Assembly: GCA_905206805.1 (NCBI GenBank)
Contig: CAJLIR010000008.1
Coordinates: 7,940 to 71,939 of the forward strand
Direction: 5' to 3'
DNA length: 64,000 nt
Origin: an uncultured Caryophanales bacterium
GTDB taxonomy: Bacteria > Bacillota_I > Bacilli_A > RF39 > UBA660
The notes beneath the pieces were generated by a model, which did no database searches, was not told where the DNA came from, and saw only the letters and a program-made list of their open reading frames with translations. Of this stretch, positions 1-8,852 are shown piece by piece; the first letter of the stretch is position 1; every line of letters starts with the position of its first letter. The translations under genes were made by a program, and so were the position numbers.

Positions 1-274
1 TGAAAGATCAATTAAAGATTTAGGTGATAAAGTAAGTAGTGAAGATAAAGAAAAAGCTGAAAAAGAAATTAAAGAATTAAGAGAAGCATTAGATAAAAAT
101 GACTTAGAAGATATTAAAGCTAAGAAAGAAAAATTAAATGAATCAGCTATGGCATTAGGTGCTAAAGTATATGAAGAAGCTGCTAAGAGTCAGGCACAAA
201 ATAGTAGTAGTAGTGAACAAACATCTGAAAATAAAGATGATAATATTAAAGATGCAGAATACGAAGAAAAGTAA
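1..274 (+). CDS. dnaK: DnaK (Hsp70), C-terminal fragment
   Basis: Only the last 90 codons are in the window; the reading frame runs from base 2 and stops at TAA 272-274. The peptide is the helical lid region of Hsp70 (charged helices rich in K and E, then a segment resembling NESAMALGAKVYEEA) followed by a low-complexity acidic tail with a run of serines, the usual end of bacterial DnaK. DnaK is the ATP-dependent cytosolic chaperone that works with DnaJ, and dnaJ lies downstream after one intervening gene. The ATPase domain and promoter are outside the window, so heat-shock control cannot be judged. Confidence 0.88.
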   Translation, partial: ERSIKDLGDKVSSEDKEKAEKEIKELREALDKNDLEDIKAKKEKLNESAMALGAKVYEEAAKSQAQNSSSSEQTSENKDDNIKDAEYEEK

Positions 275-337
275 AAATTTGATATGTAGTTAAAGTTCTA
301 GGAAACTAGAACTTTAGCACTACTATAAGGAGAAAAA

Positions 338-2131
338 ATGGAAAAAGAAAAGAATAGAAGTGAAATTAGTGAACAATTTAAGTGGGACATTAAAAAAATG
401 TTTTCTAACAAAGATGAAATAAATGATTGTATAGAAAGTGTTAAAGAAATTGTTTTAAATTTAGTTAAATATAAAGGTAAAATTATGGAAAGTGGTACAA
501 GTTTATATAATATGTATCATATTCTTAATGATTATAATAGAAAAATTATTAATTTATATGTTTATTCACATATGTTATGTGATAGTGATACTAAAAATGT
601 AGAAAATCAATCTTTAAAAATGCAAATTGATAAATTTTATGAAGATACATCAGAAAAATTATCATTTATTTTACCAGAAATGTTAGAATATGATTTTGAC
701 TATGTTTTAAAATTAATAAATGAAGAGCCTAAATTAGAGTTATATAAATTTGATCTAGAAAAAACTTATAGATATAAAAAACATACTTTAAAAGCAGAAT
801 TAGAAGAATTAATTACAAAAGCAAATAATGCATTTGGCGGTTGTGCCGAAGTATTCTATAACTTAGATAACTCTGATATTAATTTAGGAAAAATCATGGA
901 TGAGGATGGAAACTTAGTTGAATTAACCAATAGTAATTACATAAAATTTATGAATAGTAAAAATAGAAGTGTAAGAGAAAATGCTTTTAATAATATGTAT
1001 AAATATTGGGCTAGTATAAAAAATACAGTTGCTTCTAGTTATAAGGGACAAATTAAAGAAAATTTTTTCAATAGTAGTGTAAAAAAATATGATAGTCCAT
1101 TACAAATGAGTTTATATGCTGATGCGATTGATGAATCTGTATATCATAATTTAATTGATACGGTTCATAAAAATATGAATTTAATGTATGATTATGTAGA
1201 TTTAAGAAAAAAAATCTTGGGTGTAGATCAGTTACATATGTGGGATGTTTATGTTGATTTGTGTGATAATATTGATTCCAACATACCTTTTTCACGTGGT
1301 AAAGAAATATTATTTGAGGCATTAGCTCCATTAGGAGAGGACTATCTAAATGATTTAAAAAAAGCTTTTGATGAAAGATGGATTGACTTATATCCTAATG
1401 TTGGAAAAAAATCAGGCGCATATAGTTGGGGAACTTACGATTCCTATCCATATGTACTATTAAATTATAATAATACAGTTGACTCAGTAAGTACAATGGC
1501 ACACGAATTAGGTCATTCAATGCATTCATATTATTCAAGAAAAAATCAGGATTATATATATCATGATTATCCAATTTTTTTAGCTGAAATTGCTTCAACG
1601 GTAAATGAAATTTTATTAAATGATTATATGTATAAAAATGCTTCTACTAAAGAAGAAAAAATCTTATATTTAAATGAATTTTTAGATAAGATTAAAGGTA
1701 CATTATTTAGACAAACAATGTTTGCAGAATTTGAAATGATTATGCATGATAAGTATCAAAATAATATACCATTAACTGATGAAGAATTTAATAAAACATA
1801 TTATGAGCTTAATAAACTTTATTTTGGTGATAATATGGTAAGTGATGAATTAATAAGTCACGAGTGGAAAAGAATACCTCACTTTTATACAAGTTTTTAT
1901 GTTTATAAATATGCAACAGGAATTTCAGCTGCAATTGCAATAGCTAGTGATATTTTAAATAATGTCAGTGGTTCAAGGGAAAAATATTTAGAGTTTTTGA
2001 GCAGTGGATGTTCTGATTACCCACTTAATATACTAAAAAAATGTGGAGTTGATATGACAACTAGTGAACCGATAGAAAAAGCTTTAGAAATGTTTAATCA
2101 AAAATTAATAGCTTTAAAAGAGTTAATTTAA
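338..2131 (+). CDS. pepF: Oligoendopeptidase F (M3 metallopeptidase)
   Basis: A 597-residue cytosolic zinc peptidase of family M3, the usual PepF length. The zinc motif HELGH lies at residues 389-393 in the context MAHELGHSMHSYY, with a downstream helix (LAEIASTVNE) that carries the third ligand in this family. PepF cleaves short peptides, mainly recycling peptide nutrients or protein fragments. The start follows an AAGGAG site at normal spacing. It sits between dnaK and dnaJ, which are normally adjacent; co-transcription with the chaperones would link peptide turnover to protein quality control, but that is inference. Family assignment is firm; the physiological substrate is unknown. Confidence 0.93.
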   Translation: MEKEKNRSEISEQFKWDIKKMFSNKDEINDCIESVKEIVLNLVKYKGKIMESGTSLYNMYHILNDYNRKIINLYVYSHMLCDSDTKNVENQSLKMQIDKFYEDTSEKLSFILPEMLEYDFDYVLKLINEEPKLELYKFDLEKTYRYKKHTLKAELEELITKANNAFGGCAEVFYNLDNSDINLGKIMDEDGNLVELTNSNYIKFMNSKNRSVRENAFNNMYKYWASIKNTVASSYKGQIKENFFNSSVKKYDSPLQMSLYADAIDESVYHNLIDTVHKNMNLMYDYVDLRKKILGVDQLHMWDVYVDLCDNIDSNIPFSRGKEILFEALAPLGEDYLNDLKKAFDERWIDLYPNVGKKSGAYSWGTYDSYPYVLLNYNNTVDSVSTMAHELGHSMHSYYSRKNQDYIYHDYPIFLAEIASTVNEILLNDYMYKNASTKEEKILYLNEFLDKIKGTLFRQTMFAEFEMIMHDKYQNNIPLTDEEFNKTYYELNKLYFGDNMVSDELISHEWKRIPHFYTSFYVYKYATGISAAIAIASDILNNVSGSREKYLEFLSSGCSDYPLNILKKCGVDMTTSEPIEKALEMFNQKLIALKELI

Positions 2132-2154
2132 TAGATTAGAAAGGAGTAAGATGT

Positions 2155-3258
2155 ATGAGTAAAAGGGATTATTATGAGGTCTTAGGAGTTAGTAAGACCG
2201 CTAGTCAAGATGAAATAAAAAGTGCTTTTCGTAAATTAGCTAAGAAGTATCATCCAGATGTTTCAAAAGAACCAGATGCTGCAGAAAAGTTCAAAGAAGC
2301 ACAAGAAGCTTATGCTGTTTTATCAGATGAGAATAAACGTCGTCAATATGATCAATTTGGTCATGCTGCTTTTGATAACAACGGTGCTGCAGGTGGATCT
2401 GGATTTGATTTCTCTGGTTTCGACTTTTCCGATATATTTGGTGATATATTTGGATCAGGTTTTGGTTTTGGAGGAAGAGGAACTGGACAAAATCGTAAAG
2501 CTAAGGGTAGAGATTCTGTAATGCGTATTAATTTAACTTTTGAGGAAGCTGTATTTGGTTGTAAAAAGGTAATTAATTTAGATGTTACAGAAGATTGTGA
2601 TAGTTGTAATGGCCTTGGGGGACATGGTGAAAAGACTTGTCCAACCTGTCATGGTAGTGGCCAAGTTACATCTGAACAAAGAACAATTTTAGGATCATTT
2701 ATGACACGTTCTACTTGTTCTGCTTGTTCTGGAAAAGGAAAAATTTTTGAAAGTACTTGTTCAAAATGTCGTGGTACAGGTAGATTAAAGAAAAATAAAG
2801 ATATTGAAGTTAAAATTCCAGCAGGTGTTGATACTGGTAATCAACTTCGTTTAGCTGGAAAAGGTGAAGCAGGTTATAATGGTGGTGCAAATGGTGATTT
2901 ATATCTAGAATTTAATGTAAAAGCACATCCTTTATTTGAAAGGGAAGAAAATGATGTATATATTACTTTACCACTTACAATAACAGAAGCTATTTTAGGA
3001 ACTAAAAAGGATATACCAACTCTTTATGGTACTGTTAAATTAACAATTCCAGCTGGTACTCAAAACGGTGATAAACAACGTCTAAGAGGTAAAGGTGTAG
3101 AAGATGTTCAAACTGGTCGCAAAGGTGATATGTATGTAATTACTAAGGTAATTATTCCGACAAAATTATCTAGAGATCAAAAGAAATTATTTGAACAATT
3201 GAATGATACTAACTTAGAAGATAGCATTGAATTTAAAAAATATAAAGAATATTTATAA
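2155..3258 (+). CDS. dnaJ: Chaperone protein DnaJ (Hsp40, type I)
   Basis: Full-length type I Hsp40 of 367 residues. The J domain is at 1-70 with the HPD triad at 33-35, followed by a Gly/Phe-rich linker (about 75-115). Four zinc repeats of the CxxCxGxG type follow (CDSCNGLG, CPTCHGSG, CSACSGKG, CSKCRGTG), then the C-terminal substrate-binding domains. DnaJ stimulates the DnaK ATPase and delivers unfolded clients. It starts 23 bp after pepF with a GGAG site and is followed by a strong terminator, so it ends the dnaK transcription unit. Its last 159 bp have a near-identical copy in the chimeric pseudogene at 5203-5579. Confidence 0.97.
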   Translation: MSKRDYYEVLGVSKTASQDEIKSAFRKLAKKYHPDVSKEPDAAEKFKEAQEAYAVLSDENKRRQYDQFGHAAFDNNGAAGGSGFDFSGFDFSDIFGDIFGSGFGFGGRGTGQNRKAKGRDSVMRINLTFEEAVFGCKKVINLDVTEDCDSCNGLGGHGEKTCPTCHGSGQVTSEQRTILGSFMTRSTCSACSGKGKIFESTCSKCRGTGRLKKNKDIEVKIPAGVDTGNQLRLAGKGEAGYNGGANGDLYLEFNVKAHPLFEREENDVYITLPLTITEAILGTKKDIPTLYGTVKLTIPAGTQNGDKQRLRGKGVEDVQTGRKGDMYVITKVIIPTKLSRDQKKLFEQLNDTNLEDSIEFKKYKEYL

Positions 3259-3264
3259 TTAAGA

Positions 3265-3295
3265 AAATGGGATAAAATAAAATCCCATTTTTTTA
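3265..3295 (+). terminator. Rho-independent terminator after dnaJ
   Basis: An 8-bp perfect stem (AAATGGGA / TCCCATTT) with an A-rich loop is followed directly by a T run, seven bases after the dnaJ stop. Confidence 0.9.
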
Positions 3296-3551
3296 TGTAT
3301 TAGAAAAATTTTCTTAAATTTTCAAAATGAAAATATGTATGTACTTAAAAATATAGGTAAAGCAAAAATACGGAAATTAATTCTGTTTTTAAAGATTTAT
3401 CATTTCTTTTTTATTCAAATTGATAACTAATCTTTCAAAAAAAATTTTAAGTTATTTAATAGGAGTTCTGTTTAATTTTTATTTATAAAGTTTGTTTTTA
3501 TTTTAAGTATTAGAATTCATATGTTCCATAATTATTGTTTATTATATTATA
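3296..3551. other. Intergenic stretch without recognised feature
   Basis: About 260 bases of very AT-rich sequence between the convergent dnaJ and glmU terminators. No ORF with a ribosome site, tRNA or strong hairpin was seen. Confidence 0.6.
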
Positions 3552-3576
3552 ATAAAAATGTCCCCATAAGGGGACA
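3552..3576 (-). terminator. Terminator of glmU (minus strand)
   Basis: A perfect 7-bp GC-rich stem (TGTCCCC / GGGGACA, loop of 4) is followed on the minus strand by a T run (A run at 3553-3558 on the plus strand). It lies just downstream of the glmU stop. Confidence 0.88.
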
Positions 3577-3602
3577 AATAACAAAATAAACTTTGTTATT
3601 AA

Positions 3603-4970
3603 CTATTTTTTTAGATAATTTTCCTTTATCACTTGTTTTGCACGAGCTATAGCAAGTGAATTTTCTGGAACACTTTCAGTTATTACTGAACCTGCACCAA
3701 CTATTGCATTTTCTTCTATAGTAACAGGGGCAATTAAACTTGAATTACATCGTATAAATGCACCATCTTTAATTGTTGTTCTATTTTTCTCCCATTTTGT
3801 ATTCATGTTAGCTGTTATTACACCACAAGCAATTTCTACGTGGTTACCTATGTCAGCATCACCAGTATATATTAAATGAGGAATTTTAGTTCCAACACCA
3901 ATGTTTACATTTTTTGTTTCAGCAAAACTTCCAACTTTACAATCAGAACCAATATTTGATTTTGGTCTAATGTGTGCAAAAGGTCCAATTAGTGCGTTAT
4001 CTCCAATAATACTATCTGTAATTTTGCTTGATTCTACTGTAGTTGAATTTCCTATTTTAGAAGATATTATAGTAGAATTTGGTCCAATGATACAATTATC
4101 TCCTATAACAGTTTCACCTTGAATATTTGTTCCAGGATATATAATAGTGTCTTTTCCAATTGTTGCATCTATACTGATGTATGTATTTGATGGATCAATT
4201 AGAGTTACACCATTTTCCATGTGATATTTTCTTGTTTTATTAAGTAGAGTTTGAGTTGCAATAGAAAGTTCTTCTCTAGAATTTACCCCTTGGAATTCTG
4301 ACATATCAGGTATTGTATAAACACCAAAATTATATCCAGCTTTTTTAATATGTGTAGGGATATCTGTTATATAATATTCTCCTTGAGCATTGTTGTTATC
4401 AAGTTTAGAGAAGGAATCTTTTAGTAAATTTCCATTAAAGCAGTAAACACCTATATTTACTTCTTTAACTTTTTCTTCAGATTCATTACAATCTTTTTTT
4501 TCAATTATTCTGTTTAAGTTTCCGTTATTATCTCTTATAACTCTTCCAAGCGAACCAGGTTCATCTACAATACCAGATAAAACTACACCACCATAGTTAC
4601 CTTGTTTGCAAAAATTAACTAAAGATTTAATTGTTTGTGAAGATATAAGTGGTTGATCACCATTTATAACAACCACAAGATCATCATCTTCAATATATTT
4701 TTCAGCTTGCATAACTGCATGACCAGTACCAAGTTGGTTTTCTTGGTAGCAAAATTTTACATTCTTTCTTGTTTTACTTACATGTTCTTCAACTTGTTCT
4801 TTTTTATATCCAGTTATAATATAAATTTCTGATGCATCAGCATCTTGGCATGCATCACATACATAATCTATTATACATTTATCATAAACTTTATGAAGAA
4901 CTTTATGAAAATTTGATTTCATTCTTGTACCTTTTCCTGCAGCAAGAATTATTGCTTTAATATTTTTCAA
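3603..4970 (-). CDS. glmU: Bifunctional GlmU: GlcNAc-1-P uridyltransferase / GlcN-1-P acetyltransferase
   Basis: Makes UDP-GlcNAc for peptidoglycan in two steps: acetylation of GlcN-1-P and uridylation of GlcNAc-1-P. The N-terminal pyrophosphorylase motif LAAGKGTRMKS is at about residues 9-19, and the C-terminal half is a left-handed beta-helix with many hexapeptide repeats ending in the acetyltransferase region. A TTG start at 4970 is preferred because AAGGAG lies 8 bp upstream; this gives 455 residues, the family norm. The ATG at 5015 would add 15 unlikely residues across that ribosome site. The gene stands alone with its own terminator. Confidence 0.95.
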   Translation of the reverse strand: MKNIKAIILAAGKGTRMKSNFHKVLHKVYDKCIIDYVCDACQDADASEIYIITGYKKEQVEEHVSKTRKNVKFCYQENQLGTGHAVMQAEKYIEDDDLVVVINGDQPLISSQTIKSLVNFCKQGNYGGVVLSGIVDEPGSLGRVIRDNNGNLNRIIEKKDCNESEEKVKEVNIGVYCFNGNLLKDSFSKLDNNNAQGEYYITDIPTHIKKAGYNFGVYTIPDMSEFQGVNSREELSIATQTLLNKTRKYHMENGVTLIDPSNTYISIDATIGKDTIIYPGTNIQGETVIGDNCIIGPNSTIISSKIGNSTTVESSKITDSIIGDNALIGPFAHIRPKSNIGSDCKVGSFAETKNVNIGVGTKIPHLIYTGDADIGNHVEIACGVITANMNTKWEKNRTTIKDGAFIRCNSSLIAPVTIEENAIVGAGSVITESVPENSLAIARAKQVIKENYLKK

Positions 4971-5202
4971 GAAAAACACTCCTTTTTTATAGTAATTTTG
5001 ATTACTAAAGGACATTTTAACACATAAGTATGTAAAAGTCTATATAGAGATTTCAAAATTTACCCTGTACTCTGTTAGAAATAGTTACACTTGACGATTT
5101 AGACTTAATTATAAAAGTAGGTAGTACCTAATTTTTCTATATGAAAAAATTTAATTTATTGGCACACAAACAATGTTTTATAAAATGATAATGTGTGAGA
5201 TT
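4971..5202. other. Intergenic debris upstream of the chimeric pseudogene
   Basis: AT-rich sequence between the glmU start and the pseudogene. The last ~25 bases (ataaaatgata and the following ribosome-site region) resemble the leader just upstream of the intact ruvA at 35953, so the duplicated ruvA segment began before the start codon. Nothing else was recognised. Confidence 0.5.
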
Positions 5203-5579
5203 ATGTATTCATATATAAAGAGAAAAATAATAGATATACAAAGTAATTATATTGTTATAGATAATAATGGTATTAGTTATTTAATTTATAATGCTAATCC
5301 TTATTCATTTACAATAGATAAAGAAGAAACTATTTATATCAATATGTTATAGAAGATGAAATTTCTTTATATGAATTTAAAGAAAAAGAAGAGAAAGATA
5401 TGTTTTTAAAGTTGATTGAGGAAGATGTTCAAACTGGTTGTAAATGTGATATGTATGTAATTACTAAGGTAATTATTTCAACAAAATCATCTAGAAATCA
5501 AAAAAAATTATTTGAGCAATTGAATGATACTAACTTAGAAGATAATATTGGATTTAAAAAATATAAAGAATATTTATAA
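5203..5579 (+). pseudogene. Chimeric ruvA'-'dnaJ pseudogene
   Basis: The first ~218 bases encode a diverged copy of the RuvA N terminus (MYSYIK, then NYIVIDNNGI and LIYNANPYSF, matching the intact RuvA at 35953). About 4 bases are missing near 5337 relative to ruvA, which shifts the frame and produces an early TAG. After the shift the RuvA frame resumes (YQYVIEDEISLY) up to residue E74. The sequence then switches at about 5421 to a 159-bp copy of the dnaJ 3' end (3100-3258). By eye this copy has 12 mismatches and no gaps, and it keeps the dnaJ stop. The join is in frame with the RuvA part. No function is expected; it is a relic of two short duplications joined together. Confidence 0.88.
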
Positions 5580-5614
5580 AAAAATAAAACGTTTTAAATT
5601 TTAAAATGTTTTAT
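5577..5614. terminator. Bidirectional terminator between pseudogene and transglutaminase-like gene
   Basis: A long AT stem of about 14 pairs (5584-5614, with one C-G and one G-T pair) is flanked by an A run at 5578-5584 and a TTTT stretch at 5614-5617. It can end transcripts from both sides and overlaps the 3' end of the minus-strand gene. Confidence 0.65.
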
Positions 5615-6531
5615 TTTGCTTCTTCAAAAATTTCTTTATTATAATTATGTTGACCCGTATTTTTGCTTGCAAGTTCATCTGATGTTATTAGAAAAAAATT
5701 ATGTAAAAGTAAATTTTCTTTTGTATTAACAACAGGGTCATCCCAAGTTAAATCTAAATGATACCATTTATCATCTAAATATACTAAATTCCAAACATGA
5801 TTATCACTTGATATTTTATAATTAGGAATGTTCATTTTGTCTAAAAACAGAGCCATAGCGTCACTATATCCACCACAGATTCCCTCTCCTTGAATAAGTG
5901 GTCCATAAGCTGTTTGCGATTTATATTTAGAAATATAATTACTATTATTTAAATTGTCAGCTTTTTCACTATCATAAACAGTATTATTAATTATATAATC
6001 GTGGATTGCTTTTATTTTTTCACCATCAGTCATATTATTAGTGATAACACTGTTATAGATTTCATCTATTTTTTTATTCAACACTTCAATTTCTTCTTCT
6101 GTATATAACTTATTAACTTTTATAGTTACTTTACCAAGATTATTAATACTTATTTTTATATTACTAAAACTATTATATGGATGTATAAAATTATTCATAT
6201 ATGATACTGTAGTAGCATCTTTAGTAATATTTTTAGAGTCTTCTATACAATTTTCATATTCCATAGTGCAGAAATAACTAAATTCATCCCATCCATTATT
6301 TAATCCACTATAAATAATATTTAAAATGTCTCTTTTATTTTGTGGTTTATAATTATCAGTTTGAGTTACAAATTTATAGTTATAACTTAATTTATATTCA
6401 TTATAATTATTTGATGTAAATTCTTCTTTATAAACATAATTTAAAACAATATATTCAAATAGTTCATTTCTATAGACGTAAATTGTAAAAAGAGCACCAA
6501 TAGTAATTAAAAAAGCTAACAATTTTTTCAT
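5611..6531 (-). CDS. Membrane-anchored transglutaminase-like cysteine peptidase fold protein
   Basis: A 306-residue protein with an N-terminal membrane anchor or signal (MKKLLAFLITIG...) and an extracellular transglutaminase-like core. The candidate catalytic triad is visible: Cys in GEGICGGYSDA, His in SSDNHVWNLV, Asp in YHLDLTWDDP. Proteins of this fold hydrolyse or crosslink amide bonds at the cell surface; the substrate is unknown. The start at 6531 is chosen because GGTGATA lies just upstream, a ribosome-site pattern repeated throughout this window. An upstream ATG at 6588 would add 19 hydrophobic residues without a ribosome site. It is monocistronic and divergent from the next gene. Confidence 0.8.
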   Translation of the reverse strand: MKKLLAFLITIGALFTIYVYRNELFEYIVLNYVYKEEFTSNNYNEYKLSYNYKFVTQTDNYKPQNKRDILNIIYSGLNNGWDEFSYFCTMEYENCIEDSKNITKDATTVSYMNNFIHPYNSFSNIKISINNLGKVTIKVNKLYTEEEIEVLNKKIDEIYNSVITNNMTDGEKIKAIHDYIINNTVYDSEKADNLNNSNYISKYKSQTAYGPLIQGEGICGGYSDAMALFLDKMNIPNYKISSDNHVWNLVYLDDKWYHLDLTWDDPVVNTKENLLLHNFFLITSDELASKNTGQHNYNKEIFEEAK

Positions 6532-6627
6532 TATTATCACCATTATTATTATATCAAAAACTAAAAAAAAAAGAAGCGTAATTAACAAAATAATTTATTA
6601 TTATTATTCATAGTATTAAATGGTGAT

Positions 6628-7317
6628 ATGATGACTAAAAAAAATATAATTATTTTAACTTTGATTTTATTAAATATTTGTTTTATAGTAAAAAACATCT
6701 GTTTAATTTTAACAAACAATACTAATATTGATTATAACATTGAAGAGAAAAAGGTAAGTAATATTAATGATGATGAAAAATGTAAAATAAATGTTTATTA
6801 TCCAGTTAGTGACTATTCTAAATTAAATGATTTGGTAGTTAAAACTTTAAATGGTTATATAAGTAATTTTAAAAAATCTGTTTTAGAGGGAGATGATTTA
6901 CCTAATCAGTATTTTAGTTTATATATTCTCTATACTAAATATGAATTTGAAGATTACTTGTCGTATGTTTTTAGAGTTTCAACATTTTTAGGTGGTGCTC
7001 ATCCCGATAATACAATTTTTACTATAAATTATGATAAAAAAAATGATCAATTTATAGATATTAATAATCTCATTCAAAAAAATAATAAAATTTTACAAAT
7101 TATGTCTATAGAAAGTAGGGAAAATTTTTTTAAAAATCCTCTTTTTAAAGATAAATTAGTTTATGATATGATGTTAGAAGGAACTAGTAATTCTAAAGAT
7201 AATTTTAAAAATTTTGTGTTTTCTAAAGATGGTTTAATTATCTTTTTTCCTCAGTATCAAGTAGCACCTTATAGTTATGGTGAATTTAATGTTACAATAC
7301 CGTATGATAAAATATAA
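6628..7317 (+). CDS. Membrane-anchored DUF3298 (RsiV-like C-terminal) domain protein
   Basis: A 229-residue protein with an N-terminal transmembrane segment (about 5-28) and an outside domain. The signature GGAHP (about residue 125) and the ending FPQYQVAPYSYGEF followed by a beta strand are typical of DUF3298, found in the anti-sigma factor RsiV and in peptidoglycan deacetylases such as PdaC. No catalytic partner domain is present, so it is probably a binding or sensing module at the cell surface. The second ATG at 6631 is an equally good start after GGTGAT. Function is inferred from family only. Confidence 0.7.
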   Translation: MMTKKNIIILTLILLNICFIVKNICLILTNNTNIDYNIEEKKVSNINDDEKCKINVYYPVSDYSKLNDLVVKTLNGYISNFKKSVLEGDDLPNQYFSLYILYTKYEFEDYLSYVFRVSTFLGGAHPDNTIFTINYDKKNDQFIDINNLIQKNNKILQIMSIESRENFFKNPLFKDKLVYDMMLEGTSNSKDNFKNFVFSKDGLIIFFPQYQVAPYSYGEFNVTIPYDKI

Positions 7318-7345
7318 AAAAATCAATTCTTTTAAAGAATTGATT
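7315..7345 (-). terminator. Terminator of rpsT
   Basis: A stem AATCAATTCTTT / AAAGAATTGATT at 7321-7345 is followed on the minus strand by a T run (A run 7316-7322 on plus). It ends the rpsT transcript; the plus-strand gene has no T run here. Confidence 0.75.
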
Positions 7346-7607
7346 AGTCCATAGCATTAACTTTTTTAGTTAAACGAGATTTATTACGAGCCACGAAGTT
7401 TTTTGTAGCAACGCCTTTAGAAGCAGCTTTATCAATTGCTTTAATAGCAACTTTTAAATTTGCATTAGCTTGTTCTTTATCATTAGCACTAACAGCTCTT
7501 TCAACTTTTTTCATAGCGCTTTTCATACTAGCTTCATAGTTATTATTACTTACAGTTTCTTTAGCGATAACTTTAATTTTCTTTTTAGCGTTTTTCATGT
7601 TTGCCAT
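7344..7607 (-). CDS. rpsT: 30S ribosomal protein S20
   Basis: An 87-residue, lysine- and alanine-rich basic protein opening MANMKNAKKKIK and containing the S20 core (SAMKKVERAV, AIDKAASKGV, RNKSRLTKKV). S20 binds 16S rRNA early in small-subunit assembly. A strong GGGAGGTG ribosome site precedes the start. It is divergent from gpr, the arrangement also seen in Bacillus. Confidence 0.97.
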   Translation of the reverse strand: MANMKNAKKKIKVIAKETVSNNNYEASMKSAMKKVERAVSANDKEQANANLKVAIKAIDKAASKGVATKNFVARNKSRLTKKVNAMD

Positions 7608-7665
7608 AATTTCACCTCCCAGTTAAATCAAGTAATTTAATTTTAACAAATTTTCTATAAAAAAG

Positions 7666-7688
7666 CAATAAAAATAGTGTTTTTATTG
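7666..7688. repeat. Palindrome between rpsT and gpr
   Basis: A perfect 9-bp inverted repeat (CAATAAAAA / TTTTTATTG, 5-base spacer) lies between the divergent rpsT and gpr starts. It could be an operator or a weak hairpin; no T run follows it. Confidence 0.4.
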
Positions 7689-7738
7689 TAAATTATAATA
7701 AATTAGATAAAAAAGATAACAATAATAGTGGTGATATA

Positions 7739-8767
7739 ATGAGTAATCAAATTGATTTAAGTAAATATACGTTAAGAACTGATTTAGCAATCGATGTAAT
7801 TAGTGACGATTTAGAAGGAATAGAAAGTAATGTTGAAAATTTTAATGATATAAAAGTTACAAATGTTTTAGTGAAGGAAGTAGGTAGTAAAAAAATAAAT
7901 AAAAAAATCGGTAATTATATTACTATTGAGTTTTCAGATATAACTGATTATAATCATTCTGAAGCATTAAAAGAAGTATTTAGTAAAAAACTTAAATGTT
8001 TGTTAGAAAAAATGAAAATTAATTCTTCAGCATCATGTCTTATTATTGGACTTGGAAATGATAAGTCAACTCCAGATGCCTTAGGACCTTTAGTCATTAA
8101 TAATATTTTGGTTACAAATCATTTGTTTTTATATGGTGATGTAGAAAAAGGATTTAGGAAAGTAAGCGCTATATCCCCAGGAGTTATGGGGCAAACTGGT
8201 ATAGAAACGAGTGATTTAATTAAAGGTATTATTTCTTCAATTGATACAGATTTTGTTATTGTAGTAGATGCTCTAGCTAGTCAATCAATTGAAAGAGTAA
8301 ATAAGACTATTCAAATGACGGATACAGGAATTCATCCTGGAAGTGGTATTGGTAATAAAAGGAAGGAAATATCATCAGATACTTTAAAAAAGCCAGTTAT
8401 CGCAATTGGTGTTCCAACTGTTGTTGATGCGGTTACAATTGTAAGTGATACAATAAATTATATGTATAAACATTACTCTTATACAAAAGACAATATAAAT
8501 AAACCAAGTAATAGATTGATTACAGGTGGAGTTAATTACCTCAAAAAAGATGTTTCAGTTGATAATAATTTGAAGCAAGAATTATTTGGTGTAATTGGAA
8601 ATTTAAATGATGATGAAGTTAAACAATTAATTTTTGAAGTTTTAAGTCCAATTGGTTATAATTTAATGGTAACACCAAAAGAAATTGACTTTGAAATAGA
8701 AAAATTAAGTGACATTATAGGTAATGGTATTAATAGAGCGTTACATAATAAAGTAGATAATTTATGA
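7739..8767 (+). CDS. gpr: Germination protease GPR (spore endopeptidase)
   Basis: Degrades the small acid-soluble DNA-binding proteins of the spore core during germination. The 342-residue protein carries the processing-site region YTLRTDLAID near residue 11 and the two conserved aspartates of this unusual aspartic peptidase family: D113 in GLGNDKSTPDALGP and D177 in VVDALASQSIE, followed by TGIHPGSGIGN. Neighbours match Bacillus (rpsT divergent upstream), but spoIIP is not adjacent. The start follows GGTGATATA. No clear sigma-G promoter was identified. Its intact state is strong evidence that sporulation is or was recently functional. Confidence 0.95.
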   Translation: MSNQIDLSKYTLRTDLAIDVISDDLEGIESNVENFNDIKVTNVLVKEVGSKKINKKIGNYITIEFSDITDYNHSEALKEVFSKKLKCLLEKMKINSSASCLIIGLGNDKSTPDALGPLVINNILVTNHLFLYGDVEKGFRKVSAISPGVMGQTGIETSDLIKGIISSIDTDFVIVVDALASQSIERVNKTIQMTDTGIHPGSGIGNKRKEISSDTLKKPVIAIGVPTVVDAVTIVSDTINYMYKHYSYTKDNINKPSNRLITGGVNYLKKDVSVDNNLKQELFGVIGNLNDDEVKQLIFEVLSPIGYNLMVTPKEIDFEIEKLSDIIGNGINRALHNKVDNL

Positions 8768-8852
8768 TTGTCTTTTTTATTGTCAAAAAAATTTCTAAAT
8801 GATATAATTTTTATGTAAGAATTTTAGTTAAAAAATAGAAAAGAGTGTATTT

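Noticed and set aside
1068..1331. Minus-strand open frame inside pepF
   Set aside because: Low-complexity His/Tyr-rich translation of an AT-rich coding region; a shadow of pepF, like the other antisense frames inside glmU, ponA, ileS and pheT.
5159..5186. Possible decayed SOS box and promoter upstream of the chimeric pseudogene (caaacaatgttttat)
   Set aside because: It aligns better with the second, box-free ruvA promoter region near 35915-35940 than with the true SOS box, and would need a deletion to fit.
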